Positions 17,552 to 27,653 of a DNA stretch of 64,000 nt are shown here, piece after piece. Made by a program: the position numbers and the translations under genes. The notes beneath the pieces were generated by a model. It made no database searches. It saw only the letters and a list, made by a program, of their open reading frames with translations, and was not told the DNA's origin. The stretch spans positions 663,339-727,338 of the forward strand of contig NZ_JH932300.1 in NCBI RefSeq assembly GCF_000301055.1. Direction: 5' to 3'. The first letter of the stretch is position 1. Every line of letters starts with the position of its first letter. Source of the DNA: Falseniella ignava CCUG 37419 (GTDB lineage: Bacteria; Bacillota; Bacilli; Lactobacillales; Aerococcaceae).

Positions 17552-18049
17552 ATGGACGATATGCAAGTCTATATTGCGAATTTAGGCAAATACAATGAGG
17601 GCGAATTGGTCGGTGCGTGGTTTACCTTTCCCATTGACTTTGAGGAAGTCAAAGAGAAAATCGGCTTGAATGATGAATATGAGGAATACGCCATTCATGA
17701 CTACGAGTTACCCTTTACGGTTGACGAATACACTTCCATTGGCGAACTCAATCGACTATGGGAAATGGTATCGGAATTACCCGAAGAATTACAATCGGAG
17801 CTATCTGCTCTGCTCACTCATTTTTCAAGCATTGAAGAACTAAGCGAACATCAAGAGGATATTATCATTCATTCCGATTGTGATGATATGTATGACGTGG
17901 CACGCTACTACATTGAAGAAACGGGTGCTTTAGGCGAAGTACCAGCTAGTCTTCAAAACTATATTGATTATCAAGCCTATGGTCGGGATTTAGACCTTTC
18001 AGGAACGTTTATCTCAACCAATCATGGGATTTTTGAAATCGTCTATTAA
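17552..18049 (+). CDS. ardA: ArdA antirestriction protein (Tn916 Orf18)
   Basis: 165 residues, strongly acidic, with no cofactor motif. ArdA of Tn916 is a DNA mimic that blocks type I restriction enzymes, protecting the element on entry into a new host. Typical features here are the N-terminal VYIANLGKYNEGELVGAWF and the many Asp/Glu residues spread along the protein. GAAAGGACG precedes the ATG. Confidence 0.94.
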   Translation: MDDMQVYIANLGKYNEGELVGAWFTFPIDFEEVKEKIGLNDEYEEYAIHDYELPFTVDEYTSIGELNRLWEMVSELPEELQSELSALLTHFSSIEELSEHQEDIIIHSDCDDMYDVARYYIEETGALGEVPASLQNYIDYQAYGRDLDLSGTFISTNHGIFEIVY

Positions 18050-18137
18050 ATCTGTCGGTACATTACTACTGGCAGATTTTCTATTTTACGGGGTGGCTCA
18101 ATCAGCTACCCCTATTTTTTATGAAAGGATTGATTAC

Positions 18138-18530
18138 ATGAAGAAAATACGAAGCTATACCAGTATCTGGTCTGTGGAAAAGGTACTGTATTCTATCAAT
18201 GATTTTAGACTTCCGTTTCCCATAACCTTTACGCAAATGACATGGTTTGTCGTGTCACTCTTTGCAGTGATGATACTTGGCAACTTGCCCCCTCTTTCCA
18301 TGATAGAGGGAGCATTTCTCAAATACTTTGGGATTCCTGTGGCTTTCACATGGTTTATGTCTACAAAAACTTTTGATGGTAAAAAGCCTTATGGATTTTT
18401 GAAGTCTGTCATTGCTTATGCACTGCGACCAAAGCTGACCTATGCAGGAAAAAAAGTAACGCTTGGCAGAAACCAGCCACAAGAAGCCATTACAGCAGTT
18501 AGGAGTGAATTTTATGGCATATCCAATTAA
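18138..18530 (+). CDS. orf17: Tn916 Orf17, TcpE-type conjugation membrane protein
   Basis: 130 residues from the ATG at 18138, which has GAAAGGATTG upstream. An ATG at 18024 would add 38 residues but lies inside ardA without a convincing binding site. Two membrane helices (about 38-58 and 60-78) are followed by a basic cytosolic tail. TcpE-family proteins help assemble the mating channel with the VirB4-like ATPase, whose start codon lies inside the end of this gene. Confidence 0.87.
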   Translation: MKKIRSYTSIWSVEKVLYSINDFRLPFPITFTQMTWFVVSLFAVMILGNLPPLSMIEGAFLKYFGIPVAFTWFMSTKTFDGKKPYGFLKSVIAYALRPKLTYAGKKVTLGRNQPQEAITAVRSEFYGISN

Positions 18531-20961
18531 ATACATTGAAAACAATCTCGTCTGGAATAAAGACGGGGAATGTTATGCTTACTATGAGCTTGTTCCTTAC
18601 AATTACTCATTTCTAAGTCCAGAACAGAAAATACAAGTGCATGATTCTTTCAGACAGCTTATCGCACAAAATCGTGATGGCAAAATTCATGCTTTACAAA
18701 TCAGTACAGAATCCAGCATACGTTCTGCACAAGAGCGTTCCAAAAATGAAGTCACTGGCAAGCTCAAAGCGGTTGCCTATGACAAAATCGACCAACAGAC
18801 AGACGCTTTAATATCCATGATTGGCGAAAATCAAGTGAACTACCGTTTCTTTATCGGCTTTAAGTTGCTTCTCAACGATCAGGAGTTTTCTATGAAAAGT
18901 CTTACCGTTGAAGCAAAAAATGCTTTGTCTGATTTTGTCTATGATGTGAACCATAAGCTGATGGGCGATTTTGTTAGTATGAGTAATGATGAAATCCTGC
19001 GTTTTCAGAAGATGGAAAAGCTCTTAGAAAATAAAATCTCTCGTCGTTTCAAAATCCGCAGGTTAGATAAGGACGACTTCGGCTATCTGATTGAACACCT
19101 TTACGGACAGACAGGCACTGCCTATGAAGAGTATGAGTACCATCTATCAAAGAAAAAGCTGGATAATGAAACGCTGATTAAATACTATGACTTGATTAAG
19201 CCTACTCGCTGTTTGGTGGAAGAAAAACAGCGATATTTGAAAATCCAGCAGGAAGATGAAACCGTCTATGTAGCTTACTTTACCATTAACAGCATTGTCG
19301 GAGAACTGGACTTCCCGTCCTCTGAAATCTTCTACTACCAGCAACAGCAATTTACATTCCCGATTGATACGTCAATGAATGTGGAAATTGTAGCGAATCG
19401 TAAAGCCCTATCTACTGTCCGCAATAAAAAGAAAGAACTGAAAGACTTGGATAACCACGCTTGGCAAAGTGATAATGAAACCAGCTCCAATGTGGCGGAA
19501 GCTCTGGAAAGTGTGAATGAGCTGGAAACCAATTTAGACCAAAGCAAGGAATCTATGTACAAGCTGTCTTATGTGGTAAGGGTATCAGCAAATGATCTTG
19601 ACGAACTCAAACGTCGTTGTAATGAAGTGAAAGATTTTTATGACGATTTAAGCGTAAAACTGGTACGACCATTTGGGGATATGCTCGGCTTACATGAAGA
19701 ATTTTTACCTGCCAGCAAGCGTTATATGAATGATTATATTCAATACGTGACCTCTGATTTCCTCGCTGGTTTAGGTTTTGGTGCTACTCAAATGCTGGGG
19801 GAAAATGAGGGGATTTATGTTGGCTACAGCTTAGATACTGGACGCAATGTCTATCTGAAACCTGCTCTTGCCAGTCAAGGGGTTAAGGGTTCAGTAACCA
19901 ATGCGTTAGCGTCGGCTTTTGTTGGTTCGCTGGGTGGTGGTAAATCCTTTGCGAATAACCTTATCGTCTATTATGCGGTGCTTTATGGGGCACAAGCAGT
20001 GATTGTAGACCCAAAAGCAGAACGTGGCAGATGGAAAGAAACCTTGCCAGAGATTTCCCATGAAATCAATATCGTCACTCTGACTTCTGATGAGAAAAAC
20101 AAAGGCTTACTTGACCCTTATGTGATTATGAAAAATCCCAAAGATTCTGAATCACTGGCTATTGATATTCTGACATTCCTTACGGGGATTTCCTCTCGTG
20201 ATGGGGAACGCTTCCCAATCCTTAGAAAAGCCATTCGTGCAGTAACCAATAGTGAAGTACGAGGGTTGATGAAAGTGATTGAGGAATTACGGGTTGAGAA
20301 TACGCCACTAAGTACCAGTATAGCCGACCATATCGAAAGTTTTACAGACTATGACTTTGCACATTTATTATTCAGTAATGGTTATGTGGAGCAGTCTATC
20401 AGCTTAGAAAAACAACTGAACATTATACAGGTTGCGGACTTGGTACTTCCCGATAAGGAAACTTCCTTTGAGGAATATACCACTATGGAGCTTTTATCCG
20501 TTGCTATGCTGATTGTCATTAGTACCTTTGCTTTAGACTTTATCCATACAGACCAAAGCATTTTCAAGATTGTAGATTTAGACGAAGCATGGAGCTTTTT
20601 ACAGGTAGCACAAGGAAAAACACTATCTATGAAGCTGGTTCGGGCTGGTCGTGCTATGAACGCTGGGGTATATTTCGTGACCCAAAATACAGACGACCTC
20701 TTAGATGAAAAACTGAAAAATAACCTCGGCTTAAAATTTGCATTTCGTTCCACTGACCTTAACGAGATTAAAAAGACCTTAGCCTTTTTTGGTGTAGACC
20801 CAGAGGACGAAAACAATCAGAAGCGATTGCGTGATTTGGAAAACGGGCAATGCCTTATCAGTGATTTATATGGTCGTGTCGGTGTGATACAGTTCCACCC
20901 TGTATTTGAAGAACTGCTCCATGCCTTTGATACCAGACCACCTGTGCGAAAAGAGGTGTAA
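18514..20961 (+). CDS. orf16: Tn916 Orf16, VirB4-like conjugation ATPase
   Basis: 815 residues from the ATG at 18514 (TTAGGAGTG upstream); this equals the known Tn916 Orf16 size. The N-terminal half is the VirB4-type assembly domain. The C-terminal half is the ATPase, with Walker A SLGGGKS near residue 490 and Walker B KIVDLDEAW near residue 690. It powers assembly or use of the mating channel. The start lies 17 bases inside the end of orf17, so translation is probably coupled. Confidence 0.94.
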   Translation: MAYPIKYIENNLVWNKDGECYAYYELVPYNYSFLSPEQKIQVHDSFRQLIAQNRDGKIHALQISTESSIRSAQERSKNEVTGKLKAVAYDKIDQQTDALISMIGENQVNYRFFIGFKLLLNDQEFSMKSLTVEAKNALSDFVYDVNHKLMGDFVSMSNDEILRFQKMEKLLENKISRRFKIRRLDKDDFGYLIEHLYGQTGTAYEEYEYHLSKKKLDNETLIKYYDLIKPTRCLVEEKQRYLKIQQEDETVYVAYFTINSIVGELDFPSSEIFYYQQQQFTFPIDTSMNVEIVANRKALSTVRNKKKELKDLDNHAWQSDNETSSNVAEALESVNELETNLDQSKESMYKLSYVVRVSANDLDELKRRCNEVKDFYDDLSVKLVRPFGDMLGLHEEFLPASKRYMNDYIQYVTSDFLAGLGFGATQMLGENEGIYVGYSLDTGRNVYLKPALASQGVKGSVTNALASAFVGSLGGGKSFANNLIVYYAVLYGAQAVIVDPKAERGRWKETLPEISHEINIVTLTSDEKNKGLLDPYVIMKNPKDSESLAIDILTFLTGISSRDGERFPILRKAIRAVTNSEVRGLMKVIEELRVENTPLSTSIADHIESFTDYDFAHLLFSNGYVEQSISLEKQLNIIQVADLVLPDKETSFEEYTTMELLSVAMLIVISTFALDFIHTDQSIFKIVDLDEAWSFLQVAQGKTLSMKLVRAGRAMNAGVYFVTQNTDDLLDEKLKNNLGLKFAFRSTDLNEIKKTLAFFGVDPEDENNQKRLRDLENGQCLISDLYGRVGVIQFHPVFEELLHAFDTRPPVRKEV

Positions 20962-20963
20962 AT

Positions 20964-23141
20964 GTGAAACCATCAATAGTAAACAGAATAAAATCAAACT
21001 GGACGCTGAAACGTCTAGGTAAAGTGGCAATGACAGTGGCTTTCACACTTGTGATTGCCATTTTTCTTTTAGCCATGCTGGGAACGGTGGTTCAAGCTGC
21101 GGGCTTGGTAGATGATACGGTCAATGTGGCAAATGAATACAGCCGATACCCACTTGAAAACTATCAACTGGATTTTTATGTGGATAATAGCTGGGGCTGG
21201 CTTCCGTGGAACTGGTCGGACGGGATTGGAAAACAGGTCATGTATGGACTATATGCCATTACCAATTTTATTTGGACAATCAGTTTGTATGTTTCCAATG
21301 CGACAGGTTACTTAGTACAGGAAGCCTATTCCTTAGACTTCATTTCCGCTACAGCAGATTCCATTGGTAAGAATATGCAGACCTTAGCTGGTGTGAGTGC
21401 AAACGGATTTTCAACAGAGGGTTTCTATGTTGGATTCCTCTTACTCTTGATTTTGGTTCTTGGGGTTTATGTTGCCTATACGGGACTGATAAAGAGAGAA
21501 ACCACAAAGGCAATTCATGCCATTATGAATTTTGTGCTGGTGTTTATCCTATCGGCTTCCTTTATTGCCTACGCTCCCGACTACATTAAAAAAATCAATG
21601 ACTTTTCATCAGACATCAGTAATGCCAGTTTATCACTTGGCACGAAGATTGTCATGCCCCATTCCGATAGTCAAGGCAAGGACAGCGTGGACTTAATCAG
21701 AGATAGCCTGTTTTCCATACAGGTTCAGCAACCGTGGCTACTGCTTCAATACAACAGTTCAGACATTGAAAGTATCGGTATTGACCGTGTGGAAAGCCTG
21801 CTCTCCACCAGCCCAGATTCCAACAATGGCGAAGACAGAGAAAAAATTGTTGCGGAAGAAATTGAAGACAGAAGCAATACCAATCTAACCATTACAAAGA
21901 CCATTAACCGTTTAGGTACAGTCTTCTTCCTATTTGTCTTCAATATTGGGATTTCCATATTTGTATTCCTATTAACAGGAATCATGATTTTCTCGCAGGT
22001 ACTTTTTATCATCTATGCTATGTTTCTGCCTGTGAGCTTTATTTTAAGCATGATTCCATCATTTGATGGTATGTCAAAACGAGCCATAACAAAGCTCTTT
22101 AATACCATTTTGACACGAGCTGGAATCACATTGATTATTACGACAGCATTTAGTATTTCAACCATGCTCTATACCTTATCGGCTGGTTATCCGTTCTTTT
22201 TGATTGCTTTTCTACAGATTGTGACCTTTGCAGGAATCTACTTCAAGCTGGGCGATTTAATGAGTATGTTTTCTCTACAGAGTAACGATTCTCAAAGTGT
22301 GGGAAGTCGTGTGATGAGAAAACCTCGTATGCTTATGCACGCTCACATGCACCGTCTACAGCGGAAACTTGGACGTTCCATGACTACTCTAGGGGCTGGG
22401 TCTGCCATTGTTACAGGTAAAAAAGGACAGTCGGGTTCGGGGAGTTCTGCAAGGACACAAGCAGATCACTCCCGACCAGACGGAAAGGAAAAATCAACAC
22501 TTGGAAAACGTATCGGTCAAACCATCGGTACAGTAGCTGATACCAAAGACAGAATGGTAGACACTGCTAGTGGTTTGAAAGAACAGGTTAAAGATTTGCC
22601 GACCAATGCAAGATATGCAGTATATCAAGGAAAATCCAAAGTAAAAGAGAATGTCCGTGATTTAACCAGTAGTATTTCTCAAACCAAAGCGGACAGAGCC
22701 AGTGGACGCAAGGAACAGCAGGAACAAAGGCGAAAAACCATTGCGAAGCGTCGCTCTGAAATGGAACAGGTCAAACAGAAAAAACAGCCTGCTTCTTCTG
22801 TTCATGAAAGACCGACTACAAGACAAGAACAATATCATGATGAACAGACCTCAAAACAGTCTAATATTCAGACTTCATATAAGGAATCTCAACAAGCCAA
22901 ACAAGAGCGTCCAGCAGTTAAGTCCGATTTTTCAAGTCCAAAAGTGGAACGCCAAGGCAATACCGTTCAAGAAAAAACCGTTCAAAAGCCAGCAACTTCA
23001 ACCACTACAGCAGATAGAACTTCACAACGTCCAATCACAAAAGAACGTCCGTCTACTGTTCAAAGAGTACCACTACAAAATACAAGAAGTAGACCACCAA
23101 TCAAAACCGCCACCATTAAGAAAGTCGGTAAGAAACCATGA
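20964..23141 (+). CDS. orf15: Tn916 Orf15, VirB6-like channel membrane protein
   Basis: 725 residues from a GTG two bases past the orf16 stop. It has several membrane helices: one at about 18-43, a pair near 150-200, and a cluster between 310 and 430. The C-terminal 270 residues are highly polar, rich in Lys, Gln, Ser and Thr, and probably cytosolic. This layout matches TcpH/VirB6-like channel subunits. Its end overlaps the orf14 start by four bases. Confidence 0.9.
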   Translation: MKPSIVNRIKSNWTLKRLGKVAMTVAFTLVIAIFLLAMLGTVVQAAGLVDDTVNVANEYSRYPLENYQLDFYVDNSWGWLPWNWSDGIGKQVMYGLYAITNFIWTISLYVSNATGYLVQEAYSLDFISATADSIGKNMQTLAGVSANGFSTEGFYVGFLLLLILVLGVYVAYTGLIKRETTKAIHAIMNFVLVFILSASFIAYAPDYIKKINDFSSDISNASLSLGTKIVMPHSDSQGKDSVDLIRDSLFSIQVQQPWLLLQYNSSDIESIGIDRVESLLSTSPDSNNGEDREKIVAEEIEDRSNTNLTITKTINRLGTVFFLFVFNIGISIFVFLLTGIMIFSQVLFIIYAMFLPVSFILSMIPSFDGMSKRAITKLFNTILTRAGITLIITTAFSISTMLYTLSAGYPFFLIAFLQIVTFAGIYFKLGDLMSMFSLQSNDSQSVGSRVMRKPRMLMHAHMHRLQRKLGRSMTTLGAGSAIVTGKKGQSGSGSSARTQADHSRPDGKEKSTLGKRIGQTIGTVADTKDRMVDTASGLKEQVKDLPTNARYAVYQGKSKVKENVRDLTSSISQTKADRASGRKEQQEQRRKTIAKRRSEMEQVKQKKQPASSVHERPTTRQEQYHDEQTSKQSNIQTSYKESQQAKQERPAVKSDFSSPKVERQGNTVQEKTVQKPATSTTTADRTSQRPITKERPSTVQRVPLQNTRSRPPIKTATIKKVGKKP

Positions 23142-24139
23142 AGTTGAAAACTTTAGTGATTGGTGGTTCTGGATTATTCTTGATGGTCTTCTCACTGCTT
23201 CTGTTTGTTGCCATTTTATTTTCAGATGAACAGGACAGCGGAATTTCCAATATTCATTATGGAGGTGTGAATGTTTCCGCAGAAGTGCTGGCTCATAAGC
23301 CTATGGTAGAAAAATATGCCAAAGAATATGGCGTTGAAGAATATGTCAACATACTTCTTGCGATTATACAGGTGGAATCGGGCGGTACTGCGGAAGATGT
23401 TATGCAGTCCTCGGAATCCCTCGGTCTTCCACCTAATTCATTGAGTACAGAAGAATCCATTAAGCAAGGTGTGAAGTATTTCAGTGAATTATTAGCCAGT
23501 AGCGAAAGGCTCAGTGTAGATTTAGAATCGGTTATCCAGTCCTACAATTATGGTGGTGGTTTCTTAGGGTATGTGGCTAATCGTGGAAATAAATATACCT
23601 TTGAACTGGCTCAAAGTTTCTCAAAAGAGTATTCAGGTGGCGAAAAAGTGTCTTACCCCAATCCCATAGCCATACCTATCAATGGGGGCTGGCGATACAA
23701 CTATGGCAATATGTTTTATGTGCAACTGGTAACGCAGTATCTTGTCACAACAGAGTTTGATGATGATACGGTACAAGCCATCATGGACGAAGCACTGAAA
23801 TATGAGGGCTGGCGATACGTTTACGGTGGAGCTTCCCCGACTACTTCTTTTGATTGTAGCGGACTGACACAATGGACGTATGGAAAAGCTGGAATTAACT
23901 TACCACGAACCGCACAACAGCAATATGATGTGACCCAGCATATCCCACTATCGGAAGCACAAGCTGGCGATTTGGTTTTCTTTCATTCTACCTATAACGC
24001 TGGCTCTTATATTACTCATGTTGGGATATACCTTGGCAATAACCGTATGTTTCATGCAGGCGACCCAATCGGTTATGCCGACTTAACAAGCCCCTACTGG
24101 CAACAGCATTTAGTGGGAGCAGGACGAATCAAACAATGA
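23138..24139 (+). CDS. orf14: Tn916 Orf14, two-domain cell-wall hydrolase
   Basis: 333 residues. A membrane anchor (about 7-30) is followed by a lysozyme-like transglycosylase domain (ILLAIIQVESGG, glutamate about residue 79) and a C-terminal NlpC/P60 peptidase domain with Cys in TSFDCSGL and His in THVGIYLG. It opens the peptidoglycan locally so that the mating channel can cross the wall. It overlaps orf15 and runs into orf13. Confidence 0.93.
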   Translation: MKLKTLVIGGSGLFLMVFSLLLFVAILFSDEQDSGISNIHYGGVNVSAEVLAHKPMVEKYAKEYGVEEYVNILLAIIQVESGGTAEDVMQSSESLGLPPNSLSTEESIKQGVKYFSELLASSERLSVDLESVIQSYNYGGGFLGYVANRGNKYTFELAQSFSKEYSGGEKVSYPNPIAIPINGGWRYNYGNMFYVQLVTQYLVTTEFDDDTVQAIMDEALKYEGWRYVYGGASPTTSFDCSGLTQWTYGKAGINLPRTAQQQYDVTQHIPLSEAQAGDLVFFHSTYNAGSYITHVGIYLGNNRMFHAGDPIGYADLTSPYWQQHLVGAGRIKQ

Positions 24140-24153
24140 GAAAGGAAGATTTA

Positions 24154-25071
24154 ATGATGAAATTTAGAAAAAATCAGAATAAAGAAAAACAGATACCAAA
24201 GGAAAAGAAACCTCGTGTCTACTATAAGGTCAATCCTCATAAAAAGGTTGTGATTGCCTTGTGGGTACTTTTAGGGCTTAGTTTCAGCTTTGCGATATTC
24301 AAGCACTTTACAGCTATAGATACTCATACTATTCACGAAACAACTATCATAGAAAAGGAATACGTTGATACTCATCATGTAGAAAATTTTGTAGAGAACT
24401 TTGCGAAAGTCTACTATTCATGGGAGCAATCCGATAAGTCCATTGATAATCGAATGGAAAGTCTAAAAGGCTATCTGACAGATGAACTTCAAGCTCTCAA
24501 TGTTGATACAGTACGCAAAGATATTCCTGTATCGTCTTCTGTAAGAGGATTTCAGATATGGACGGTAGAGCCAACTGGCGACAATGAGTTTAATGTAACC
24601 TACAGTGTAGACCAGCTCATTACAGAGGGAGAAAATACAAAGACCGTCCACTCTGCTTATATAGTGAGTGTCTATGTAGATGGTTCTGGAAATATGGTAC
24701 TGGTTAAGAATCCGACCATTACCAACATACCTAAGAAATCAAGTTATAAACCAAAAGCCATTGAAAGTGAGGGGACGGTTGATTCCATTACAACCAATGA
24801 AATCAATGAATTTTTAACGACGTTCTTCAAGCTCTATCCTACAGCGACAGCCAGTGAACTTTCCTACTATGTGAATGACGGGATATTAAAACCAATCGGA
24901 AAAGAGTACATCTTTCAAGAACTGGTAAATCCTATTCACAATCGTAAGGATAATCAAGTCACGGTATCGCTGACAGTGGAGTATATCGACCAGCAGACCA
25001 AAGCAACGCAGGTATCTCAATTTGATTTGGTACTTGAAAAGAACGGGAGTAATTGGAAGATTATAGAATAA
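24154..25071 (+). CDS. orf13: Tn916 Orf13, TcpC-like conjugation protein
   Basis: 305 residues from the ATG at 24154, which has AAAGGAAG at good distance; an ATG at 24136 overlapping the orf14 stop is a weaker alternative. A basic N-terminus and one membrane helix (about 32-50) precede two NTF2-like outer domains, the TcpC plan. TcpC interacts with the wall hydrolase and VirB4-like ATPase in related systems. Last gene of the conjugation block before tet(M). Confidence 0.88.
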   Translation: MMKFRKNQNKEKQIPKEKKPRVYYKVNPHKKVVIALWVLLGLSFSFAIFKHFTAIDTHTIHETTIIEKEYVDTHHVENFVENFAKVYYSWEQSDKSIDNRMESLKGYLTDELQALNVDTVRKDIPVSSSVRGFQIWTVEPTGDNEFNVTYSVDQLITEGENTKTVHSAYIVSVYVDGSGNMVLVKNPTITNIPKKSSYKPKAIESEGTVDSITTNEINEFLTTFFKLYPTATASELSYYVNDGILKPIGKEYIFQELVNPIHNRKDNQVTVSLTVEYIDQQTKATQVSQFDLVLEKNGSNWKIIE

Positions 25072-25140
25072 CAAATATTGGTACATTATTACAGCTATTT
25101 TGTAATCACGTACTCTCTTTGATAAAAAATTGGAGATTCC

Positions 25141-25169
25141 TTTACAAATATGCTCTTACGTGCTATTAT
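25141..25169 (+). promoter_or_regulatory. tet(M) promoter
   Basis: TTTACA (25141-25146), a 17-base spacer and TATTAT (25164-25169). Transcripts begin upstream of the leader peptides and the attenuator. Confidence 0.8.
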
Positions 25170-25200
25170 TTAAGTATCTATTTAAAAGGAGTTAATAAAT

Positions 25201-25224
25201 ATGCGGCAAGGTATTCTTAAATAA
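25201..25224 (+). CDS. Seven-residue leader peptide upstream of tet(M)
   Basis: MRQGILK with AAAAGGAG upstream. Its codons form one arm of a 13-bp inverted repeat (25208-25220 with 25297-25309), so ribosomes translating it would open that stem. Coding status is inferred from the binding site and placement only. Confidence 0.45.
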   Translation: MRQGILK

Positions 25225-25309
25225 ACTGTCAATTTGATAGTGGGAACAAATAATTGGATGTCCTTTTTTAGGAGGGCTTAGTTTTTTGTACCCAGTTTAA
25301 GAATACCTT
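25208..25309 (+). promoter_or_regulatory. Long-range stem in the tet(M) leader RNA
   Basis: AAGGTATTCTTAA pairs perfectly with TTAAGAATACCTT, enclosing about 76 bases. Part of the known tet(M) attenuation region. Confidence 0.65.
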
Positions 25310-25345
25310 TATCATGTGATTCTAAAGTATCCGGAGAATATCTGT

Positions 25346-25432
25346 ATGCTTTGTATGCCTATGGTTATGCATAAAAATCCCAGTGATAAGAGTATTTATC
25401 ACTGGGTTTTTTATGCCCTTTTGGGTTTTTGA
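25346..25432 (+). CDS. orf12: Tn916 Orf12, tet(M) leader peptide
   Basis: 28 residues beginning MLCMPMVMHKNPSDK. In Tn916, tetracycline changes ribosome movement over this ORF, which prevents terminator formation and lets transcription reach tet(M). The terminator hairpin at 25379-25412 lies inside the ORF, as this model needs. It ends 15 bases before the tet(M) ATG. Confidence 0.85.
   Translation: MLCMPMVMHKNPSDKSIYHWVFYALLGF
25379..25412 (+). terminator. tet(M) attenuator
   Basis: Perfect 10-bp stem (CCCAGTGATA with TATCACTGGG), 8-base loop, then T6. It lies inside orf12 and stops transcription without drug. Confidence 0.88.
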
Positions 25433-25447
25433 ATGGAGGAAAATCAC

Positions 25448-27367
25448 ATGAAAATTATTAATATTGGAGTTTTAGCTCATGTTGATGCAGGAAAAACTAC
25501 CTTAACAGAAAGCTTATTATATAACAGTGGAGCGATTACAGAATTAGGAAGCGTGGACAAAGGTACAACGAGGACGGATAATACGCTTTTAGAACGTCAG
25601 AGAGGAATTACAATTCAGACAGGAATAACCTCTTTTCAGTGGGAAAATACGAAGGTGAACATCATAGACACGCCAGGACATATGGATTTCTTAGCAGAAG
25701 TATATCGTTCATTATCAGTTTTAGATGGGGCAATTCTACTGATTTCTGCAAAAGATGGCGTACAAGCACAAACTCGTATATTATTTCATGCACTTAGGAA
25801 AATGGGGATTCCCACAATCTTTTTTATCAATAAGATTGACCAAAATGGAATTGATTTATCAACGGTTTATCAGGATATTAAAGAGAAACTTTCTGCCGAA
25901 ATTGTAATCAAACAGAAGGTAGAACTGTATCCTAATATGTGTGTGACGAACTTTACCGAATCTGAACAATGGGATACGGTAATAGAGGGAAACGATGACC
26001 TTTTAGAGAAATATATGTCCGGTAAATCATTAGAAGCATTGGAACTCGAACAAGAGGAAAGCATAAGATTTCAGAATTGTTCTCTGTTCCCTCTTTATCA
26101 TGGAAGTGCAAAAAGTAATATAGGGATTGATAACCTTATAGAAGTTATTACTAATAAATTTTATTCATCAACACATCGAGGTCCGTCTGAACTTTGCGGA
26201 AATGTTTTCAAAATTGAATATACAAAAAAAAGACAACGTCTTGCATATATACGCCTTTATAGTGGAGTACTACATTTACGAGATTCGGTTAGAGTATCAG
26301 AAAAAGAAAAAATAAAAGTTACAGAAATGTATACTTCAATAAATGGTGAATTATGTAAGATTGATAGAGCTTATTCTGGAGAAATTGTTATTTTGCAAAA
26401 TGAGTTTTTGAAGTTAAATAGTGTTCTTGGAGATACAAAACTATTGCCACAGAGAAAAAAGATTGAAAATCCGCACCCTCTACTACAAACAACTGTTGAA
26501 CCGAGTAAACCTGAACAGAGAGAAATGTTGCTTGATGCCCTTTTGGAAATCTCAGATAGTGATCCGCTTCTACGATATTACGTGGATTCTACGACACATG
26601 AAATTATACTTTCTTTCTTAGGGAAAGTACAAATGGAAGTGATTAGTGCACTGTTGCAAGAAAAGTATCATGTGGAGATAGAACTAAAAGAGCCTACAGT
26701 CATTTATATGGAGAGACCGTTAAAAAATGCAGAATATACCATTCACATCGAAGTGCCGCCAAATCCTTTCTGGGCTTCCATTGGTTTATCTGTATCACCG
26801 CTTCCGTTGGGAAGTGGAATGCAGTATGAGAGCTCGGTTTCTCTTGGATACTTAAATCAATCATTTCAAAATGCAGTTATGGAAGGGATACGCTATGGTT
26901 GCGAACAAGGATTATATGGTTGGAATGTGACGGATTGTAAAATCTGTTTTAAGTACGGTTTATACTATAGCCCTGTTAGTACTCCAGCAGATTTTCGGAT
27001 GCTTGCTCCTATTGTATTGGAACAAGTCTTAAAAAAAGCTGGAACAGAATTGTTAGAGCCATATCTTAGTTTTAAAATTTATGCGCCACAGGAATATCTT
27101 TCACGAGCATACAACGATGCTCCTAAATATTGTGCGAACATCGTAGACACTCAATTGAAAAATAATGAGGTCATTCTTAGTGGAGAAATCCCTGCTCGGT
27201 GTATTCAAGAATATCGTAGTGATTTAACTTTCTTTACAAATGGACGTAGTGTTTGTTTAACAGAGTTAAAAGGGTACCATGTTACTACCGGTGAACCTGT
27301 TTGCCAGCCCCGTCGTCCAAATAGTCGGATAGATAAAGTACGATATATGTTCAATAAAATAACTTAG
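25448..27367 (+). CDS. tet(M): Tet(M) ribosomal protection protein (tetracycline resistance)
   Basis: 639 residues from the ATG at 25448 behind GGAGGA, the exact Tet(M) length; an in-frame ATG five codons earlier lacks a binding site. It is an EF-G-like GTPase with P-loop AHVDAGKTT, switch [10 protein letters not shown], and NKID near residue 128. The C-terminal domain IV/V removes tetracycline from the ribosome in a GTP-dependent way. Controlled by the attenuator leader upstream. Confidence 0.97.
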   Translation: MKIINIGVLAHVDAGKTTLTESLLYNSGAITELGSVDKGTTRTDNTLLERQRGITIQTGITSFQWENTKVNIIDTPGHMDFLAEVYRSLSVLDGAILLISAKDGVQAQTRILFHALRKMGIPTIFFINKIDQNGIDLSTVYQDIKEKLSAEIVIKQKVELYPNMCVTNFTESEQWDTVIEGNDDLLEKYMSGKSLEALELEQEESIRFQNCSLFPLYHGSAKSNIGIDNLIEVITNKFYSSTHRGPSELCGNVFKIEYTKKRQRLAYIRLYSGVLHLRDSVRVSEKEKIKVTEMYTSINGELCKIDRAYSGEIVILQNEFLKLNSVLGDTKLLPQRKKIENPHPLLQTTVEPSKPEQREMLLDALLEISDSDPLLRYYVDSTTHEIILSFLGKVQMEVISALLQEKYHVEIELKEPTVIYMERPLKNAEYTIHIEVPPNPFWASIGLSVSPLPLGSGMQYESSVSLGYLNQSFQNAVMEGIRYGCEQGLYGWNVTDCKICFKYGLYYSPVSTPADFRMLAPIVLEQVLKKAGTELLEPYLSFKIYAPQEYLSRAYNDAPKYCANIVDTQLKNNEVILSGEIPARCIQEYRSDLTFFTNGRSVCLTELKGYHVTTGEPVCQPRRPNSRIDKVRYMFNKIT

Positions 27368-27464
27368 TGTATTTTATGTTGTTATATAAATATGGTTTCT
27401 TGTTAAATAAGATGAAATATTTTTTAATAAAGATTTGAATTAAAGTGTAAAGGAGGAGATAGTT

Positions 27465-27653
27465 ATTATAAACTACAAGTGGATATTGTGTCCTGTATGT
27501 GGAAATAAAACACGATTAAAGATAAGGGAAGATACTGAATTAAAAAAATTCCCCCTCTATTGTCCGAAATGCAGACAAGAAAATTTAATTGAAATAAAGC
27601 AGTTCAAAGTAACTGTGATTACAGAGCCAGACGCAAAGACGCAGAGCCGATAA
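27465..27653 (+). CDS. orf6: Tn916 Orf6, cysteine-rich KTR-type protein
   Basis: 62 residues with two CPxC knuckles (CPVCGNKTR and CPKCRQEN), a likely zinc ribbon, and a basic interior. No ATG, GTG or TTG fits in frame upstream. The best start is ATT at 27465, six bases after GGAGGAG. Its last codons and stop form part of a long hairpin. Function unknown; co-transcribed with tet(M). Confidence 0.75.
   Translation: MINYKWILCPVCGNKTRLKIREDTELKKFPLYCPKCRQENLIEIKQFKVTVITEPDAKTQSR

Noticed and set aside
18024-18137. Longer N-terminus of orf17
   Set aside because: It would start inside ardA with a weak binding site, while the ATG at 18138 has a strong one.
22702-23229. 175-residue plus-strand ORF over the end of orf15
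   Set aside because: Alternate frame through the low-complexity Lys/Gln-rich tail of orf15; no binding site.
26421-26621. Small ORF inside tet(M)
   Set aside because: Out-of-frame shadow of an intact tet(M).
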